Assembly (NCBI GenBank): GCA_023229605.1
Contig: JALNYY010000004.1
Span: forward strand, 1 to 64,000
Direction of reading: 5' to 3'
Source of the DNA: Methylobacter sp.
GTDB lineage: Bacteria; Pseudomonadota; Gammaproteobacteria; Methylococcales; Methylomonadaceae
Length of the DNA stretch: 64,000 nucleotides
The translations under genes were made by a program, and so were the position numbers. Below the pieces are notes generated by a model. It was not told the DNA's origin. It saw only the letters and a program-made list of their open reading frames with translations, and did not search any database. Of the stretch, positions 16,749-26,189 are shown piece by piece. Position 1 is the stretch's first letter. Every line of letters starts with the position of its first letter.

Positions 16749-18887
16749 TACTTTACCGACCGCCAGCTCTGTCGCCGCCAGGTAATTGGTTTTACCGGTC
16801 GCCATCACCGGAATTGCGTCAACCACCAAAATCTTCTTGGGCAGGAGGATAAGAGCCACACCTTTAGATGCCGCCGCCAAATCACTAACCGTCGCCTGTT
16901 TTTGAGTCGTGAGCAAAATAACCTGTTCGCCTTTTTTGGCATCAGGCAGACTGATTACGGCGTGATGCGCATCCGGCCAGGCATTGGCGGCCAGCTGCTC
17001 TACTGCGGTTAATGAAACCATTTCCCCGCTGACTTTGGCAAAACGCTTGCTTCGGCCGCGTATACTGACAAAACCTTCATTATCGACATGCACAATATCG
17101 CCGGTGTCGTACCAGCCTTCGCCATAAATCGACTTGGCTGGAACCAATTTGCCCGGATTATCAGCCAACAGATAACCCAACATGATATTGGGTCCGCTGA
17201 GGTGTAGCCTGCCCGCGTCTTCAATGCCATCGACAGGCTCCAGTTTGTAACCCATGGACGGCATCAACCGGCCAACGGTACCGGCTTTATAGTCCATCGG
17301 CGTATTGACGGAGGCAATAGGCGTTGTTTCGGTCGCGCCGTAACCTTCCAGGATGCGTATACCGAATTTATCCGCCCAAAGCTGCCGCGTCGTTTCCTGC
17401 AGTTTTTCTGCGCCGGCAACCACATAACGCATATTGAAAAAATCATAGGCATGCGCTTTTTTGGCATAGCCTGCAAAAAAAGTATTGGTGCCGAACATGA
17501 TCGTGGCGCTGATTTCATAAGCGATTTCAGGAATCACCGCGTAATGCAGCGGGGTCGGATAAAAGAAGGTGGGCATGCCGTTCAGTACCGGCAACATGGT
17601 GCCGACGGTAAAGCCGAAGGAATGAAACATCGGCAAAAAGTTCAGCACCACATCCCGCGCCGTAAAATTGATCCGGGCTTCCAGCTGTTTAAGATTGGAC
17701 AGGATGTTGGAATGAGACAGCACCACGCCTTTCGGCGCGCCTTCAGAGCCGGAAGTAAATAAAACCACGGCCGGGCTGTCAGGACTGTATCGGGTGTGTT
17801 TGTACCAGAGATTGGCGGTTTTGCATTGCACCAGCGCCTGGAGTTTGTCCACGGCGGACAGGCGGCCGGCCAAGTCTTCCAGATAAACCAGATTGACTTG
17901 TCCGCCCAGATGGTCGGCTTCCTCGGTTAATTTGCCCAGCTCGATAAAGCGGCGGGAAGTCAAAACGGTTTTGGCTTGCGCCGTGTTGCAAGCGGAAATC
18001 ATACCGGCCGAACCGGTTGAATAATTCAACATGGCCGGCACCCTGCCGTAAAGTTGCAAGCCTAAAATAACTGCCAGGGTTTTGGTCGAGTTGGGCAAAA
18101 ACACCCCGACATTTTCTCCTTCGACCGTAATCCGCTTTAAAGCGTTGCCTATCGCAATGCTGCGGGTAATTAAATTGTCGTAGCTTAGCGGAATACGCTC
18201 CAGATCTTCGGCAACAATATGTTTGCCGCCGTGTATTTTGCGCGCCTCAAGCAGGCTGGCGAAAATGGTTTGCCGGTAATGGCTGGTCGCAAACATCATT
18301 TCAGTCATGATGTCGGCCAAAATATGCCCGCTGTATTTGCGGCGGTTTTTGCCTCTTAACGCCGGAGGCGGCGAAACGAAGGTATGAGGCAAAATCTGGA
18401 TAGTGATTTTGGGAAATAAGCGCAAGCGAACAATATTGCGCAACTTGGAAAAATGCGTATATTCGGCGCCCTCAATGCGCACAGGCAATATCGCCGCTTC
18501 GGATTTGTCGGCGACCATGCCGGTGCCGTCGTAAATTTTCATCAACGAACCGGTTACTGTAATGCGGCCTTCGGGAAAAATTACGGTGCGGGTATCCTGC
18601 TGCAGATGATGAATCAAATCCTTCAGTGATATAGGGTGGGTCGGGTCCATCGGGAATACGCGGGATAATCCCAAAAAAGGCTTCAACCACCAACGTTGGG
18701 AAATATGGGTATTGATCGCAAAAGTGATTTCATCGGGTAAAAACACCCCCAGCAGTAGCGGATCCAGAAAGGACGTGTGATTGGATATAATCAGGACTCG
18801 CTTTCCTGCCTTTTTGTAGTTGTCCAGACCTCTTACTTCAACCTTATAAATCAAGGTCAACAGCCAGCGTAAAGTATTTTTCAGCAT
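16746..18887 (-). CDS. aas: Bifunctional acyl-ACP synthetase / lysophospholipid acyltransferase
   Basis: A 713-residue two-domain enzyme. Residues about 1-190 are a PlsC-type acyltransferase with the HX4D motif NHTSFLD and the FPEGR motif (VIFPEGRIT). Residues about 220-710 are an AMP-forming acyl-ACP synthetase with the P-loop-like VLFTSGSEGAPKG, the GYGATET motif and YDTGDI. It reacylates lysophosphatidylethanolamine with ACP-bound fatty acid at the inner membrane. Length matches E. coli Aas (719). The ATG at 18887 is set by GGAGGAG eight bases upstream. Its partner lplT follows on the same strand. Confidence 0.93.
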   Translation of the reverse strand: MLKNTLRWLLTLIYKVEVRGLDNYKKAGKRVLIISNHTSFLDPLLLGVFLPDEITFAINTHISQRWWLKPFLGLSRVFPMDPTHPISLKDLIHHLQQDTRTVIFPEGRITVTGSLMKIYDGTGMVADKSEAAILPVRIEGAEYTHFSKLRNIVRLRLFPKITIQILPHTFVSPPPALRGKNRRKYSGHILADIMTEMMFATSHYRQTIFASLLEARKIHGGKHIVAEDLERIPLSYDNLITRSIAIGNALKRITVEGENVGVFLPNSTKTLAVILGLQLYGRVPAMLNYSTGSAGMISACNTAQAKTVLTSRRFIELGKLTEEADHLGGQVNLVYLEDLAGRLSAVDKLQALVQCKTANLWYKHTRYSPDSPAVVLFTSGSEGAPKGVVLSHSNILSNLKQLEARINFTARDVVLNFLPMFHSFGFTVGTMLPVLNGMPTFFYPTPLHYAVIPEIAYEISATIMFGTNTFFAGYAKKAHAYDFFNMRYVVAGAEKLQETTRQLWADKFGIRILEGYGATETTPIASVNTPMDYKAGTVGRLMPSMGYKLEPVDGIEDAGRLHLSGPNIMLGYLLADNPGKLVPAKSIYGEGWYDTGDIVHVDNEGFVSIRGRSKRFAKVSGEMVSLTAVEQLAANAWPDAHHAVISLPDAKKGEQVILLTTQKQATVSDLAAASKGVALILLPKKILVVDAIPVMATGKTNYLAATELAVGKV

Positions 18888-19200
18888 TAAGTTTTCTCCT
18901 CCTTGTTCCATTCTAGCAGATGTTTTATTTTACCCGGAATAATCATGGCTACTGGGACACCAAGCGCATTTTTTGGCTCATGCGCTTGCCTCTCTTCATA
19001 AATATTTCGATTTCCGGATATTAGCAACGATAGCTTTTTCCCCTTTCTTCAAAGGGTTTCAGGTTATACCTCTTCAGCTTTAGCCATTATCTTTCCCATT
19101 TGTTACACCATGTCGCATAGGTTGAGAAAAAATCGCCGGACAGCGTTATAATGATTTTTTTGAAAATCCCCAAACCGCTGCAAAGCAAAGCCGTCAGCCA
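18888..19200. other. Divergent intergenic region aas/sbcC
   Basis: 313 bases with no gene seen. It holds the aas ribosome-binding site at its left end, a GCGCATTTTTTGGCTCATGCGC-like partial dyad near 18964-18985, and a candidate sbcC promoter at 19122-19152. Nothing else recognised. Confidence 0.6.
19122..19152 (+). promoter_or_regulatory. Candidate sigma-70 promoter for sbcC
   Basis: TTGAGA (19122-19127) and a perfect TATAAT (19147-19152) are 19 bases apart, slightly long, 48 bases before the sbcC start. Confidence 0.45.
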
Positions 19201-22200
19201 ATGAAAATACTTAATATTCATTTTAAAAATATCAACTCATTGGAAGGCGAAAGCCGGATCGATTTTGAACAATCGCCTTTTTCGGATACCGGGGTTTTTG
19301 CCATTACCGGCCCTAACGGATCGGGAAAATCCAGTATTTTAGACGCCATTACGCTGGGCTTGTACGGCGAGACTTTTCGTTTCGACCGGCCGGCCAGACA
19401 TGTGATGACCAAGCACACGGCTGAGTGCTACTCGGAAATCGAATTTGTTTTGGACCAGGTAAAATACCGGTCCAGCTGGCATGTGCAACGGGTCGATGCA
19501 ATTCCTGAAGGCGAGCTTGCGCCGCCTGAAATGAAATTAACCCGTTTAAGCGACAACGAAGTGCTGGCAACCACAACCCAGCAGGTATGCGCACGGATTA
19601 CCGACATTACCGGGATGAATTTCCGCAATTTCACCCGCTCGATCATGTTGGCGCAGGGCGATTTTGCCGCATTTCTCAACGCGCTGGACACCGAGCGCAT
19701 GGATATTCTGGAAAAAATCATCAGCGCCGATATTTATGCGGACTATAAAAATGAAGTCACTGAACAGGCCGCCGAAGCGCAACAACGCCTGGATAATTTA
19801 AAACAGGATTTATCGATTATACCGGTCATGGAGCCGGCAAAACTGGAAGCTTGCGAACATGATCTGCTCGACTTTACCGACCAATCGACCGAGTTGCGGG
19901 AACAACAAAGCAATCTGAAGCAGCAGCAGACCTCGCTGCAAAATGTGCTGGACCTGCAAAACCGGATTGCCGACCAGGAAAAAAACCTGGAACAAACCCA
20001 AACGCTGGCGAGTGCCGAACAGCAAAAACTGGATAAGCTGACCACGGCCCAGGACGCACTGCTGTTTACAGACGATGTGTTGGCGATTAAGGAAAAACAT
20101 CACGAAATCCACCAGGGCAAAGCGACATTGGCGGCCTTTCAGGGCGAACTTAAGCAGATACAAGAGCACATTGGCAAAGATAAAACCGCTCCGGACGGTT
20201 TGTCCCGTAAATCGGTTACCGAACAGGGGCAAACGATAACCAACCTCAGAACCCAACTAGGTCAACTGACTGCGCAACAGCAATCGGAGTCGGACTTATG
20301 GCAATCCTTAAGTATTCAGATTGACGATAAAACCGCCGCTCTTGCTACGACGTCAAAATGGCTGGAAGAGCATATTGCGGACGAATCCCTGCTGACCAGT
20401 TTTCCCGAAACCGGCCGGTTAAAAAACCTCAGGACCGACCTGTCCGAGTTGAAAGAAAAACAAAAAGCATCCGCCAAATGGTCGAAAAATACCCTGGCAT
20501 CGCTGAAAAACAACAAATCCGGGATTGCCCAGGAAAACAAAAGAATTGCCGAATTAACACGCAAACTGCCGCTGGCGGAAAAGGAACTGAATGAATTAGC
20601 CCAGGGCAGGAACCTGGCTGAACTGGAGGAGTTCCGGCAAGAGCAGCAAGAACGGGTTAAGGATTTTCGGGAACTTTATAATCTGTCCCTGGCAAACCAC
20701 AAACTGGCCCAAAGCGGCTTTAACTTTTTCGGCATCTTTGGCCGCAAAGAGCAGCCGGGCCATGACATTGAAGAGCTGGAATCCGCACTTGACGCGTTAA
20801 AACAGGAAATAAGCCGGGAAGAAAATATTAAACTCGCGTTGGAAACAACTGTTTTCCATGAAACATTGCTAAAAAGAATGGCTCCAGACCGGCAGCATCT
20901 TGTCGACGGCGAACCGTGCTTTTTATGCGGCGCGCTGGAGCATCCCTATGCCGAACGTCCGCCGAAAGCAGCCAATTCCCAACAGGCCCTGACCGACCAG
21001 AAAGCGAAAATAAAAACCTTAATGACGGCCGCAGGCAAGTTGACTCAACAGCTTAAAACAGCCCAAAAACTGGCGGAAAAAAATCAGGCTAATCAAACAG
21101 AACTGCTCAGAATCAGATCCCAATGGCAAACATTGTGTAACCGGCTTAACACGGCCAGTGAAAAGCTGAATATCAACAAACTGCGCTTAATAAGACGTTT
21201 GTTAAAAACCGAAATAAGCGAATTAAAAACCGTTACCACTGTGGTCGCCGGCTATCGCCGCAAACAGGCCGGCATCGAACAGTTAAAAGCCTTAATCGAA
21301 AAGGGCGAAGCCACTGTTAAACGCTTGCAGCTAAATACCCAACAACTGGATGCCGAATGGCGGGAACGCCCCCAGGACGAGGTCAACTACGACGCCGCAT
21401 TGGCTGCCTGTCAGCAGGAAGAGCAACAACTGGCCGACAAGGTGCTTGCGCAATTAGCCTTGCTGGGCGAAAAAATGCCCTCTAAAGGCAAGGAAGATGC
21501 TTTGTTTGATCGACTGAATGCGCGTCGGCAGGAATATCAAAGCTATGCTTTCCGTCAAAAAAACTTAACCGAGGAACTGGAAGGATTGAAGGCAAAAGCG
21601 GACCATTGCCGCATTGAAATAGCCGCATGCAACGAAAAGCTTGAGCATTACAGCCGTCAACTGCAAGCCGAAGAAATCGTCGGCCTGCATTTGGCGTTGA
21701 TTGAAAAGCAAAAACTGATTGCCGACCAGGAACAGCGGATTGCCAAACTGGAAGCCGAACTCGCCGCACTGAAACAGGTATTGCAAGGCAAATTACAGGG
21801 AACGCAATTTGCCGACCTGCATCAGCTGACTGAAACCCTGGCGCTGCTGCAACACCAGCCGGAACTGGAGCGGCACCTGGCGGAACTGGAACAGGAAATC
21901 GACGCCAAAACCGTAGAACTGGAAAAAAGCCGGCTGGACCTGGAAGCCGAAAATACACCGCTTGCAATTGAATTGAGTCCGGACCAGCTGGATGCCCAGC
22001 TAAAGAGCGTCACCGAGAAACTGGCGATAGCCGACCTGGAAGTACAGCGTTTGGAACAGCTGTTGAAAGAGCAAAAACAATACCAGCAAAAGGCCGACGC
22101 AATCCTGGCCCAATTACAGGATCAAGAAGAGGTTGCCCGGTTGCGCAACGCCGAGGCCGCCCAAATAGCGGAGGAAAGCGGCATGGCTTTTCGTCGACGG

Positions 22201-22644
22201 GTTCAAAAGCGGGTGGCCGATCAGTTATTGTCCCAAACCAATGCGGTGCTGGAAAAAGTCAGCGGCCGCTATTACCTGCGGCAAACGCCCAGTGAACAGG
22301 GCTTGGCGCTGGAAGTTGAAGACACTTACCAAGGCAATGCGCACAGACTGCCCAAGACCTTATCCGGCGGCGAAAGCTTTGTAGTGAGTTTGGCGCTGGC
22401 GCTGGGGCTTTCGGAATTGGCTAATAACGGCAAGTCCGTGGATTCGTTATTTCTCGATGAAGGTTTCGGCAATCTGGATGCGGACACGCTTTACACCGTA
22501 ATCAGCACATTGGAAGGCCTGCATACCCACGGCAAAACCGTCGGCGTCATTTCCCATGTCGAAGGCGTTCAGAAACGCTTTAAGGCCCAGCTGCAGGTGG
22601 TCAAAAAACCTAACGGCATGGGCATGTTGAAGCAGGTATCATAG
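19201..22644 (+). CDS. sbcC: Exonuclease SbcC, ATPase subunit
   Basis: A 1147-residue SMC/Rad50-type ATPase that works with SbcD to cleave DNA hairpins and protein-blocked ends. The N-terminal Walker A is GPNGSGKSS (about 38-46). Long coiled coils rich in Q, E, K and L meet at a Rad50-type zinc hook, CFLC at C573-C576. The C-terminal lobe has the ABC signature LSGGES and Walker B in SLFLDEGFGNLD. Length is near E. coli SbcC (1048) but with longer arms. sbcD, usually directly upstream, is not in the 300 bases before it nor elsewhere in this window. No ribosome-binding site is obvious before the ATG. Confidence 0.93.
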   Translation: MKILNIHFKNINSLEGESRIDFEQSPFSDTGVFAITGPNGSGKSSILDAITLGLYGETFRFDRPARHVMTKHTAECYSEIEFVLDQVKYRSSWHVQRVDAIPEGELAPPEMKLTRLSDNEVLATTTQQVCARITDITGMNFRNFTRSIMLAQGDFAAFLNALDTERMDILEKIISADIYADYKNEVTEQAAEAQQRLDNLKQDLSIIPVMEPAKLEACEHDLLDFTDQSTELREQQSNLKQQQTSLQNVLDLQNRIADQEKNLEQTQTLASAEQQKLDKLTTAQDALLFTDDVLAIKEKHHEIHQGKATLAAFQGELKQIQEHIGKDKTAPDGLSRKSVTEQGQTITNLRTQLGQLTAQQQSESDLWQSLSIQIDDKTAALATTSKWLEEHIADESLLTSFPETGRLKNLRTDLSELKEKQKASAKWSKNTLASLKNNKSGIAQENKRIAELTRKLPLAEKELNELAQGRNLAELEEFRQEQQERVKDFRELYNLSLANHKLAQSGFNFFGIFGRKEQPGHDIEELESALDALKQEISREENIKLALETTVFHETLLKRMAPDRQHLVDGEPCFLCGALEHPYAERPPKAANSQQALTDQKAKIKTLMTAAGKLTQQLKTAQKLAEKNQANQTELLRIRSQWQTLCNRLNTASEKLNINKLRLIRRLLKTEISELKTVTTVVAGYRRKQAGIEQLKALIEKGEATVKRLQLNTQQLDAEWRERPQDEVNYDAALAACQQEEQQLADKVLAQLALLGEKMPSKGKEDALFDRLNARRQEYQSYAFRQKNLTEELEGLKAKADHCRIEIAACNEKLEHYSRQLQAEEIVGLHLALIEKQKLIADQEQRIAKLEAELAALKQVLQGKLQGTQFADLHQLTETLALLQHQPELERHLAELEQEIDAKTVELEKSRLDLEAENTPLAIELSPDQLDAQLKSVTEKLAIADLEVQRLEQLLKEQKQYQQKADAILAQLQDQEEVARLRNAEAAQIAEESGMAFRRRVQKRVADQLLSQTNAVLEKVSGRYYLRQTPSEQGLALEVEDTYQGNAHRLPKTLSGGESFVVSLALALGLSELANNGKSVDSLFLDEGFGNLDADTLYTVISTLEGLHTHGKTVGVISHVEGVQKRFKAQLQVVKKPNGMGMLKQVS

Positions 22645-22964
22645 GCTTGGTTTTACGCTCAGCACCGTTACGTTAAAGCACGACCATCCTTTTTTTTCGG
22701 CGACTTAAAACGATCATGAGCACAGAGCAAACCCTTTAAACGCAGCCCCCCGGAAGCTTTGACCAAAGCGCTGGAAGAAGCGAAAAAATATTGGAAAGCT
22801 CCGCGCAAACCAATCGCAACCTGTTTGTCGCGTTTAAATTGCAGACAGACCGCAATGGGTAAAGCGCTGTTTCCGTTGCACATTGCTCGGGCTTATTCCG
22901 CCCCGTCCGGTTATAATCCAAACAAGCCAAACTTCGGCATACCCATAAACCCTTAGGAGACACC
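22645..22964. other. Intergenic region sbcC to the toxin-antitoxin pair
   Basis: 320 bases. An open frame from 22759 to 22956 (starting TKALEEAKKYWKAPRK) shows no family I recognise and has no convincing start, so it is not called as a gene; it could be a remnant. A TATAAT at 22912-22917 may be the -10 of the antitoxin promoter, without a clear -35. Confidence 0.4.
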
Positions 22965-23216
22965 ATGCAGATTGCAGTCAACCTACCCAATGATTTTGTA
23001 AGTTTCCAATCAGCCGCAGACATAGAAAAGGATATGCGTTTGAGTTATTCCCTATGGCTGTTTAAAAATGCCCGGGTTACGCTATCGAAAGCTGCCGAAC
23101 TGGCTGGCATGGATATTTATGAGTTTATGGCTGCCTGTAAACAAAATGATGTTCCTGTCATTGATATAAGCAAAGAAGAGCTGCTTGAAGAACTGGCGGG
23201 AATGAACCTGCCATGA
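22965..23216 (+). CDS. UPF0175 family antitoxin-like protein
   Basis: An 83-residue UPF0175 protein. Members are small helical DNA-binding-type proteins that pair with a DUF3368 PIN protein. The core ARVTLSKAAELAGMDIYEFM looks like a helix-turn-helix in which recognition follows SKAAELAG. AGGAG lies seven bases before the ATG. Its stop overlaps the start of the PIN gene by 4 bases. The likely role is antitoxin and autorepressor of the pair, by analogy with the family. Confidence 0.85.
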   Translation: MQIAVNLPNDFVSFQSAADIEKDMRLSYSLWLFKNARVTLSKAAELAGMDIYEFMAACKQNDVPVIDISKEELLEELAGMNLP

Positions 23217-23701
23217 TCCTGGTGGCTGACTGTTCGGCGCTTATCGCACTATCGGTTTGCGATAGTTTAGGCCTATTGGAGCATCTGTTTGATTCCGTGG
23301 TTGTCCCTGAAACGGTCTATAACGAAGTCACTCGCCCTAACAAAAAGGAAGCCCAGGCACTTAAAATCTTTTTGCAAGGCAAGGTTCGCCAAGTTGACAT
23401 GCAAGCGTATGTTTTTCTGGATGCGTTTGCCGATGCGGGTGAAACGGAAGCGAAGTTGCTCTATAAACAAATTTCAGCCGATAAGCTGCTGATTAATGAT
23501 CGGCGCGGCCGCAAAGTAGCCAAGATTAATCGTATCAGCACCATAGGCTCGCTCGGTGTGCTGCTTGCGGCTAAGGAAAAGGGATTTATTACAGAAGTTT
23601 CTCCATTGCTGCGACAAATTGAAAACTCGGATATTCATTTAAGCCAAAAGCTAATCGCCACTGTTTTGGAATTGGCTGGAGAAAACCCTCACGACAAATA
23701 A
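23213..23701 (+). CDS. DUF3368 PIN-domain nuclease, putative toxin
   Basis: A 162-residue PIN-domain protein of the DUF3368 group. Candidate acidic metal ligands of the PIN fold are D6 (in VADCSALIAL), E36-E40 in the PETVYNEV helix, E in DAGETEAKLL and D in LINDRRGRKVA. PIN toxins are usually site-specific endoribonucleases. It is translationally coupled to the UPF0175 gene (ATGA overlap). Its 3' end overlaps the 3' end of the convergent histidine kinase gene by 13 bases, so the two transcripts are antisense there. The RNA target is unknown. Confidence 0.87.
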   Translation: MILVADCSALIALSVCDSLGLLEHLFDSVVVPETVYNEVTRPNKKEAQALKIFLQGKVRQVDMQAYVFLDAFADAGETEAKLLYKQISADKLLINDRRGRKVAKINRISTIGSLGVLLAAKEKGFITEVSPLLRQIENSDIHLSQKLIATVLELAGENPHDK

Positions 23702-25032
23702 ACACTCCATTTCATTCCGCCCAGCGCTTCGCTCTTTTTGCCTTCCAACAGTCCGCCCATCAGCCCGACCAGGTCATAAACGACGGCCATGCCGATGCCG
23801 TGGCCGTGGATATTTTCATCGGCGCGGACGCCTCTTTTTAAAATTTCAGCCAGTTTTCCGACAGGAATCCCCGGCCCGTCGTCTTCAATCTCCAGCAATA
23901 CGGCAAAATTCCGCCTGCCTTTGCGTTCGCTCAGCGAAACATTGACTTTCACGGTATGCCGGCACCACTTGCAGGCGTTGTCCATCAGGTTCCCGGCTAT
24001 TTCGTACAGGTCGCCCTCTTCATAATAAACCGGGCTTTGTTCAGGCACAGCAATATCGAACGTTATGTTTTTATCGATATAAACCTTCGCCAGCGATGCG
24101 CTTATTTTTTTTATAACCGCCGATAAATCCACGGTTCCGGCTGTCTTATGCTCGCCTTTTGCCGCAGCCCGCTGTAATTGATACTCGACGATTTCATCCA
24201 TGCGCAAAATCTGCTCTTTTACCGTCGCCTTATTGACGCTGAAAGACTCGGCGCAGCCGCGCAATATCGACAGCGGCGTTTTCAGGCTGTGCGCCAAATC
24301 CGCCAGGGCATTTCGGTAACGTTCCAGATGCGCCCGTTCGCTGTTGATGAAGGCGTTAAGATTACCGGCCAGTCCTTCCAGCTCGGTCGCATAGTCGCCG
24401 TCCAAATGGGTTTTGCGCCCCTTTTCTATCGCCGCAAGATCTTTTACGATAATCCGTAAAGGCTTTAGGCTCCAGCGCAACAAGGCCAACTGAATAAACA
24501 TCAAAGCCACGCCCAATGCCAACAACCAGGTTCTCAAGGTTTCCCTGAAGCGCTCCACCTGACTGCTGACAAACTGGGCGTCTTCGGTTACGGTAAAAAT
24601 ATATTCGCGTTCAACGCCCACGACATTTTTCCAGATCACCGCATAATGCAGTGCGTAACGGTTATGTTCGGTCAACAGAAACTGCATGGCGCCCGCCTTT
24701 AATTCCGGCGGCGGTATTACGTCGAGACCGATAGCCGATGGCGAGCGCCAAATCAGATTTTTTTTTGCCAGATGGATAAAACCGTAAAGGCCGGAACCCG
24801 GCGTTGCAAACCGCGGCTCAGGCAAATTGGGCGGCATGTTTAAGTCGCCGTTGTTTTTAAGTTCGGCGGCCGATAACAGCGAGTAGACATGAACCTGCAA
24901 CTTTTCCTTTAACGCCTGCTCGGCGCTCTCGCGAAACCCCTGTTCAAGCACCACTGCAGCCAGCGCGAAGAAGCCGGCAAGCACTAGGCCTGCCGAAACC
25001 AGCAACCGGAAGCTTAATGATTTAACTTGCAT
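23689..25032 (-). CDS. PhoQ-like sensor histidine kinase
   Basis: A 447-residue inner-membrane histidine kinase. TM1 spans about residues 8-28, a periplasmic sensor about 30-165, and TM2 about 168-188. A HAMP-like linker follows, then a HisKA helix with LAHSLKTPLS (phospho-accepting H in the H-box) and an HATPase domain with DNACKW, EDDGPGIP and HGHGIGMAVVYDL. The ALADLAHSLKTPL H-box is the PhoQ/QseC-like type. The acidic periplasmic patch of true PhoQ is not clear, so the ligand is not assigned. It follows its response regulator by 18 bases. Confidence 0.9.
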   Translation of the reverse strand: MQVKSLSFRLLVSAGLVLAGFFALAAVVLEQGFRESAEQALKEKLQVHVYSLLSAAELKNNGDLNMPPNLPEPRFATPGSGLYGFIHLAKKNLIWRSPSAIGLDVIPPPELKAGAMQFLLTEHNRYALHYAVIWKNVVGVEREYIFTVTEDAQFVSSQVERFRETLRTWLLALGVALMFIQLALLRWSLKPLRIIVKDLAAIEKGRKTHLDGDYATELEGLAGNLNAFINSERAHLERYRNALADLAHSLKTPLSILRGCAESFSVNKATVKEQILRMDEIVEYQLQRAAAKGEHKTAGTVDLSAVIKKISASLAKVYIDKNITFDIAVPEQSPVYYEEGDLYEIAGNLMDNACKWCRHTVKVNVSLSERKGRRNFAVLLEIEDDGPGIPVGKLAEILKRGVRADENIHGHGIGMAVVYDLVGLMGGLLEGKKSEALGGMKWSVYLS

Positions 25033-25050
25033 CGGATTTGGGAGAAAAAA

Positions 25051-25728
25051 TCAGTCGCACTTGGCGGAAATCAGGTAACCCCGTCCGCGCAGGGTTTCAA
25101 TAGGTTTGCGAGTACCGTCGGGATCAAGTTTTTTCCTTAATCGGCCGATAAAAACCTCAAGAACATTACTGTCACGGTCAAAATCTTCATCATAAATATG
25201 CGCCGTCAAAACGGATTTTGACACCACTTCGCCTTTGCGGAACATCAGGTACTCCAGCACCTTGTATTCATAGGCCGTTAATTCCTGTTTAACGCCGGAT
25301 ACCGTGACTTCCTGGGCCACGGTATCCAGCTCAATATTGTCATGGGTTAATACCGGATGGGCCACCCCGGCCGACCGCCTTATCAAGGCGTTAATCCTGG
25401 CCTGCAACTCTTCATAATGAAAAGGTTTAACCAGATAATCGTCAGCCCCCGCTTCCAGTCCCTCTACTTTTTCCTGCCAGCGGCTACGGGCGGTTAAGAT
25501 CAGGATGGGGACGGTGACCTTGTCTTTACGCAAGCGCTTGATCAGTTCGATACCGGAAAAATCGGGCAGACCAATATCGATAACGGCCACATCGATCGGA
25601 TATTCCTTGCCCATGTAATAGCCGTCGCGGCCGGTATTAGCGGTATCGACGGCGAAACCTTTATCGGCAAAGAACTGCTGAATCTGTTCGCAGAGTTTTA
25701 CTTCATCTTCAACAACTAGAATGCGCAT
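25051..25728 (-). CDS. PhoP-like OmpR-family response regulator
   Basis: A 225-residue response regulator with receiver and winged-helix DNA-binding domains. The receiver has the acidic pair E7-D8 in MRILVVEDEV, the phospho-acceptor D in VAVIDIGLPD (about D51), and K in YLVKPFHYEE. The output domain ends RGRGYLISAK. The ATG at 25728 is chosen because the receiver fold starts there; 19 residues of open frame upstream are discarded. It lies between a PepSY-domain gene upstream and its kinase downstream, forming a three-gene unit. Confidence 0.92.
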   Translation of the reverse strand: MRILVVEDEVKLCEQIQQFFADKGFAVDTANTGRDGYYMGKEYPIDVAVIDIGLPDFSGIELIKRLRKDKVTVPILILTARSRWQEKVEGLEAGADDYLVKPFHYEELQARINALIRRSAGVAHPVLTHDNIELDTVAQEVTVSGVKQELTAYEYKVLEYLMFRKGEVVSKSVLTAHIYDEDFDRDSNVLEVFIGRLRKKLDPDGTRKPIETLRGRGYLISAKCD

Positions 25729-25756
25729 GTTTTTTCGTCTGTTGATACGTGGGGAG

Positions 25757-26011
25757 TTAATTGACCAATTGACCGGTTTCCGCATCGATTTTGTAATACT
25801 GGATACGGCCGTCAGGCGTCAGCACTTTAATGATATAGATTTCTTTACCGTCAATGACCTCTGTTTGCGCGCCAAGCACCTTGTTATAGGTGCCTTCGAT
25901 TATTTGTTTGGCAGCCTCGTCCAAACTGATGGTTGCCGACAAGTTGTTTTCTGCAAAACAGCTGTTGGAAAACATCAAGACGACTGCGACTGCTTTAATC
26001 AAATTTCTCAT
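25757..26011 (-). CDS. PepSY-domain periplasmic protein
   Basis: An 84-residue exported protein. A signal peptide runs to about residue 20 (MRNLIKAVAVVLMFSNSCFA), then one PepSY domain with ISLDEAAKQIIEGTYNKVLG and a closing YYKIDAETGQLVN. Such small PepSY proteins often sit at the head of PhoPQ-like operons and are thought to modulate the sensor or a protease in the periplasm. The ATG at 26011 gives the signal peptide; the upstream extension lies in repeat DNA. It is 28 bases upstream of the response regulator. Confidence 0.87.
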   Translation of the reverse strand: MRNLIKAVAVVLMFSNSCFAENNLSATISLDEAAKQIIEGTYNKVLGAQTEVIDGKEIYIIKVLTPDGRIQYYKIDAETGQLVN

Positions 26012-26052
26012 GGGCAATCCAAGCAAAGTTTGTTCAACGTAACTACAAAATA

Positions 26053-26136
26053 GAACACGGATGACGCGGATTAAAAGCACCCAAAAACTTGGTTTCTGCT
26101 TTTAAAAAATCCGTTCTATCTGCGTCATCCGTGTTC
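26053..26136. repeat. Large palindromic repeat upstream of the PepSY operon
   Basis: GAACACGGATGACGC (26053-26067) and GCGTCATCCGTGTTC (26122-26136) are exact 15-bp inverted arms. Inner arms TTAAAAGCA (26071-26079) and TGCTTTTAA (26097-26105) also pair. This is the common intergenic repeat type built on AACACGGATGACGCGGAT. It lies between sppA and the PepSY gene. Confidence 0.7.
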
Positions 26137-26189
26137 CATTATCGAGCGAAAAGCATTTTCACCGATCATCCTGAATCGGTACTGAACCG

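Noticed and set aside
22759..22956. Possible 65-residue gene between sbcC and the toxin-antitoxin pair
   Set aside because: No recognised family, no ribosome-binding site; kept only as a possible remnant.
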